Below are positions 40,777 through 42,868 of a stretch of DNA of 42,868 nucleotides, piece after piece; positions within the stretch are counted from its first letter, which is position 1, and each line of letters starts with the position of its first letter. A model generated the notes under the pieces. It saw nothing but the letters and a program-made list of their open reading frames with translations, did not search any database and had not been told where the DNA came from. This stretch comes from Arthrobacter sp. AFG20 (GTDB taxonomy: Bacteria > Actinomycetota > Actinomycetes > Actinomycetales > Micrococcaceae), in the NCBI RefSeq assembly GCF_002892795.1, contig NZ_PJMC01000026.1:1-42868 (forward strand), read 5' to 3'. The position numbers and the translations under genes were made by a program.

Positions 40777-41050
40777 CCCCTTGCCACTCACCCCCATCCC
40801 TCCAGCATGCGGTGCCCAGTCGGGTCCTGGGGCCAATTCCGGACCTACCGGTTAGCGAGGTAGATGCAGCACAACGTTCCCAATTCAGTCCGGACCCTTG
40901 CTATACCGGCCTCACCAGCAACACGTAGCTATGCCGTTCCCCTACTTTGCCTATTTTCGGACCGCCCATAACCGTGATTCCGTCAATCTAGGGGAGTAGT
41001 CCGACTAATCATGCTCCACCTGCAGGCGAGGCTGAATACGGGAGCCTTTA

Positions 41051-41473
41051 CTAGTCTTCCTTCCCTTCTTCCAGGACTGCCCGCGCGGCTGCCGCGTCGT
41101 GAAGGTCTGGAAGGTACTTCTCCTGTTCTTCGATTTTGCGGCGGTAGAAGTCGTGGGCGGCTTGTTTCGTGATCCCGAGCGCTTCTCCGATCTGGGCCCA
41201 CGTCGCGCCACCCTCACGGGCGGATTTGATGACATACCAGCGCCTGCCTGTCAGCAGCTCGACGGCCTTCGCGTTCGCGCGCAGCGCCTCCAGCGCTGCG
41301 ACTTCCGATACCTCCGCAAGGAACTGTGCTGCAGCCGCCCGCGCCTGGTCGCTGCCGGTGGCAGAGATTTCGCGCCAGGTTTCGCCGCGGTTGAAGTCTT
41401 CCCATACTTTGAGCAACTCGTGGATATCACCGCTGCTGAGAGCTTGCTCGACCGACCCTGCATCACCATCCAT
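41051..41473 (-). CDS. Small helix-turn-helix protein
   Basis: A 140-residue protein with a helix-turn-helix near residues 85-115 (GGATWAQIGEALGITKQAAHDFYRRKI), similar in style to sigma-factor region 4 or resolvase-type helices. The N-terminal half is helical and Ala/Glu rich. ATG 41473 has no ribosome site; the promoter suggests a leaderless message. A 16-base perfect palindrome overlaps its -10, so it may repress itself. No partner gene is nearby. Confidence 0.75.
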   Translation of the reverse strand: MDGDAGSVEQALSSGDIHELLKVWEDFNRGETWREISATGSDQARAAAAQFLAEVSEVAALEALRANAKAVELLTGRRWYVIKSAREGGATWAQIGEALGITKQAAHDFYRRKIEEQEKYLPDLHDAAAARAVLEEGKED

Positions 41474-41476
41474 GAA

Positions 41477-41508
41477 GTCAAGCTAGCTTGACGTCACCGA
41501 CGGGTCAA
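41477..41508 (-). promoter_or_regulatory. Leaderless promoter with 16-base palindromic operator
   Basis: GTCAAGCTAGCTTGAC (41477-41492) is a perfect palindrome four bases before the ATG. On the minus strand TTGACC (complement of 41503-41508) and TAGCTT (complement of 41480-41485) are 17 bases apart, and the expected start of transcription falls on the ATG. Confidence 0.65.
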
Positions 41509-41895
41509 GAGAAACGCCAATACCGCGCACGCAAGGGGTTACCGGCGTTCCATCGCCCCGACGGGCTGCCCGCCACTGATTGAGTTGACGATCATGACAC
41601 CCGGTCTCGCATAGCCACTCACAGGCGGGCGCATCCGCCGTGCAGTGCTCATAAGAAGCGGGTAACGGCAGCAGCGTTAAGAACATCCAAGGGAACCCTT
41701 TCACACTGTTGGGCTCAAGGTTTGCTCAAGAATCATCGAAATCGGATGTGACGGCGGCTTCGGTGCCGGCGCTCCGAATAGGTTATCTGCAGGCACCCAG
41801 CTTTCCCCAAGAGCTGGAGGGTCTAGGAGCCCCTGCGTTACGCCCTGTACGGCGCAGGGGCCCCGTTCAACGGCTTGCTCTTCCGGGCATAACAA
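41509..41895. other. Spacer without a recognised gene, with one hairpin
   Basis: About 390 bases between the small regulator and the CsbD gene. The only structure noticed is CCCCTGCG (41830-41837) pairing with CGCAGGGG (41853-41860). No coding frame with a recognised domain was found. Confidence 0.4.
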
Positions 41896-41925
41896 AGGGC
41901 GCACTGCGTTCGCTGAGCGCGCCCT
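41896..41925 (-). terminator. Terminator of the csbD-like gene
   Basis: AGGGCGC (41896-41902) pairs with GCGCCCT (41919-41925). On the minus strand TTTGTT follows the stem. It begins 14 bases after the stop of the leftward gene. Confidence 0.7.
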
Positions 41926-41939
41926 TCGTTGCAGCTTGG

Positions 41940-42116
41940 TTAGTCCTTCTTGAAAGCGTCCTTGACCTTCTCGCCGGCCTGCTTCAAATCGTCTTTGGCC
42001 TGATCGGCCTGGCCCTCGGTCCGCAGGCTCTCATCGCCCGTGGCGGCACCTGCCGCCTCTTTGCCCTTGCCGCCGGCCTTCTCAGCGGCATTCTCAATCT
42101 TGTCGCCCAATCCCAT
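41940..42116 (-). CDS. CsbD-family stress protein
   Basis: A 58-residue, highly charged, Ala/Lys/Glu/Asp rich protein of the CsbD family, which is linked to general stress in Gram-positive bacteria. ATG 42116 follows GGAGG. It begins MGLGDKIENAAEKAGGKGKE and has the family's repeating DQAKDDLKQAGEKVKDAF end. A plausible promoter has TTGAAA (complement of 42188-42193) and TATTAT (complement of 42163-42168) 19 bases apart. The protein is probably a soluble, largely helical or disordered chain. Confidence 0.9.
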   Translation of the reverse strand: MGLGDKIENAAEKAGGKGKEAAGAATGDESLRTEGQADQAKDDLKQAGEKVKDAFKKD

Positions 42117-42166
42117 GGTGTTTCCTCCTCTGGTTGGCAGCCGTTCGCATTCGACTACGAACATAA

Positions 42167-42178
42167 TAAGCATGCTTA
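42167..42178. promoter_or_regulatory. Palindrome in the csbD promoter
   Basis: TAAGCATGCTTA is a perfect 12-base palindrome within the promoter spacer and -10 of the csbD-like gene, a possible repressor site. Confidence 0.4.
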
Positions 42179-42381
42179 GAATCTTGTTTTCAAGTCCTAA
42201 TCCGCTGCTCAGCACCCTAGGAAGGCCTGACTGTCGTAGTGAATAGCTACTGCGGAAACGTGCGTTAGATGCCTGGCACCTATGCTTTGGCGCTGATCGG
42301 CGCACATCAGGATGACCCGGGGAACCACCGGATCGACCATGGAACGGGAGCTCTCGCAGCTACTTCTACTCCCGTTGTTTG

Positions 42382-42400
42382 AACGCCGATAATCGGCGTT
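42382..42400. promoter_or_regulatory. 19-base palindrome, possible operator
   Basis: AACGCCGAT and ATCGGCGTT are perfect inverted arms around a single A. It lies in the 606-base interval 42117-42722, which has no recognised gene, about 320 bases before the cupin gene. It may be an operator or a small hairpin. Confidence 0.4.
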
Positions 42401-42722
42401 ATGTCAAGCCGCACGGTTCAGCTGCGGCAAAACTACTGGGTCGGCAAGTGAGGGGCTGTACTGCAACTTGGCCGGGCGCGGGGGCTGCAACCGGAGACCC
42501 CTGGCTGCCCTGAGGTTCCGATGAAGTGGTTCGCGACGGATGCCCATTCGGACCTGCTGATCTAAACTTCCGTGTCGATCAGTTTGCGTTCGCAGGGCTC
42601 CGCGTACATCCACAGATTGCCTTGACGGCGGGGCAACGACGTTCGACGATTCCCTGCCACTGTTGGCCGTGCATCTATCTTTACCGTTGATTGAAGTGCC
42701 CGGCCAGGCGGACCATTGCTCC

Positions 42723-42868
42723 ATGAGCCCAGATAAATTCGGACCCGTCGGCGCCGACATTGGTCCCATGGTCCGTTTCGGTGACGCCATGACTGCCCGG
42801 ACAATACTCGAAGCAGGAGCAACGGAAGGAGGATTCTCCGTCGTCGAACACCTGCTGGCGCCGAAGGA
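42723..42868 (+). CDS. Cupin-domain protein, N-terminal part (cut by window end)
   Basis: An open frame from ATG 42723 to the end of the window encodes 48 residues. The stretch GDAMTARTILEAGATEGGFS followed by VVEHLLAPK resembles the start of small quercetinase-like cupins, before their first metal-binding histidines. No strong ribosome site is seen; the GTG or ATG codons slightly downstream (42768, 42789) are alternatives. The family call rests on a short sequence only. Confidence 0.55.
   Translation, partial: MSPDKFGPVGADIGPMVRFGDAMTARTILEAGATEGGFSVVEHLLAPK

Noticed and set aside
41709..42179. A 156-codon hydrophobic open frame on the plus strand
   Set aside because: It runs antisense through the csbD-like gene, which has a good start, ribosome site, family sequence and terminator.

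Overview
The window is high-GC actinobacterial DNA. Gene style (frequent GTG/TTG starts, tight translational coupling, CsbD protein, GntR-controlled catabolic operons) and the protein sequences suggest Arthrobacter or a close relative (Micrococcaceae). This is a judgement from the sequence alone. Paralogous housekeeping-type genes (two adenylate kinases, an extra triosephosphate isomerase, an extra lumazine synthase), a tandem gene duplication and several decayed copies suggest an accessory region, a plasmid or a genomic island. No tRNA, rRNA, CRISPR array or intact insertion sequence was seen.

Left block (1-13.2 kb): organic-acid/CoA-thioester catabolism. It holds two tandem aldehyde dehydrogenases (the first cut by the window edge), an acetyl-CoA hydrolase/transferase family protein, a leftward hydratase plus acyl-CoA synthetase pair, an MHS-family transporter, a crotonase, an adenylate kinase and an MFS transporter. 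An identical 17-base element with the palindrome TTCTATAGAA lies before the dehydrogenase-transferase operon and before the MHS transporter. A partial copy faces the leftward pair. No regulator for it is visible. At 13.2-13.8 kb lies a decayed copy of the neighbouring quinone-oxidoreductase gene.

Central block (15-28.8 kb): a triosephosphate isomerase homologue, a propionyl-CoA synthetase, a HutC-type GntR regulator, an Old Yellow Enzyme homologue, and a rightward operon deoC-like / SDR / FGGY kinase / unrecognised multi-pass membrane protein / class II aldolase / CbbY-like phosphatase / aldehyde dehydrogenase / DUF779. Three strong HutC-type palindromes of the form CCTGTATRTACMGG lie before the regulator, the flavoenzyme and the operon.

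Right block (29-41 kb): a MerR remnant, a crotonase, and a leftward 2-methylcitrate operon (GntR-prpD-prpB-prpC-small protein-adenylate kinase). Then come a rightward rpiB-like gene with a split transketolase, a Cof-type HAD phosphatase and a RibH2-type lumazine synthase. Weaker matches to the HutC-type palindrome lie before rpiB and between the HAD and ribH2 genes. The sugar-phosphate genes may therefore form one regulon spread over about 21 kb, with the propionate operon lying between its parts.

Proposed logic (inference): the HutC regulon looks like an undescribed route for a small polyol or ketose. An SDR would oxidise it, an FGGY kinase phosphorylate it, isomerases of RpiB and possibly TIM type rearrange it, and transketolase and two aldolases cleave it. 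The C2/C3 aldehydes would be oxidised by aldehyde dehydrogenase and enter as acyl-CoA, with propionyl-CoA going through the methylcitrate cycle. The RpiB homologue lacks two histidines of the classical enzyme and the operon has no recognisable transporter except the unknown membrane protein. These are the strongest leads. The end of the window (41-42.9 kb) has a small helix-turn-helix protein with an operator on its own promoter, a CsbD stress protein and the start of a cupin gene.
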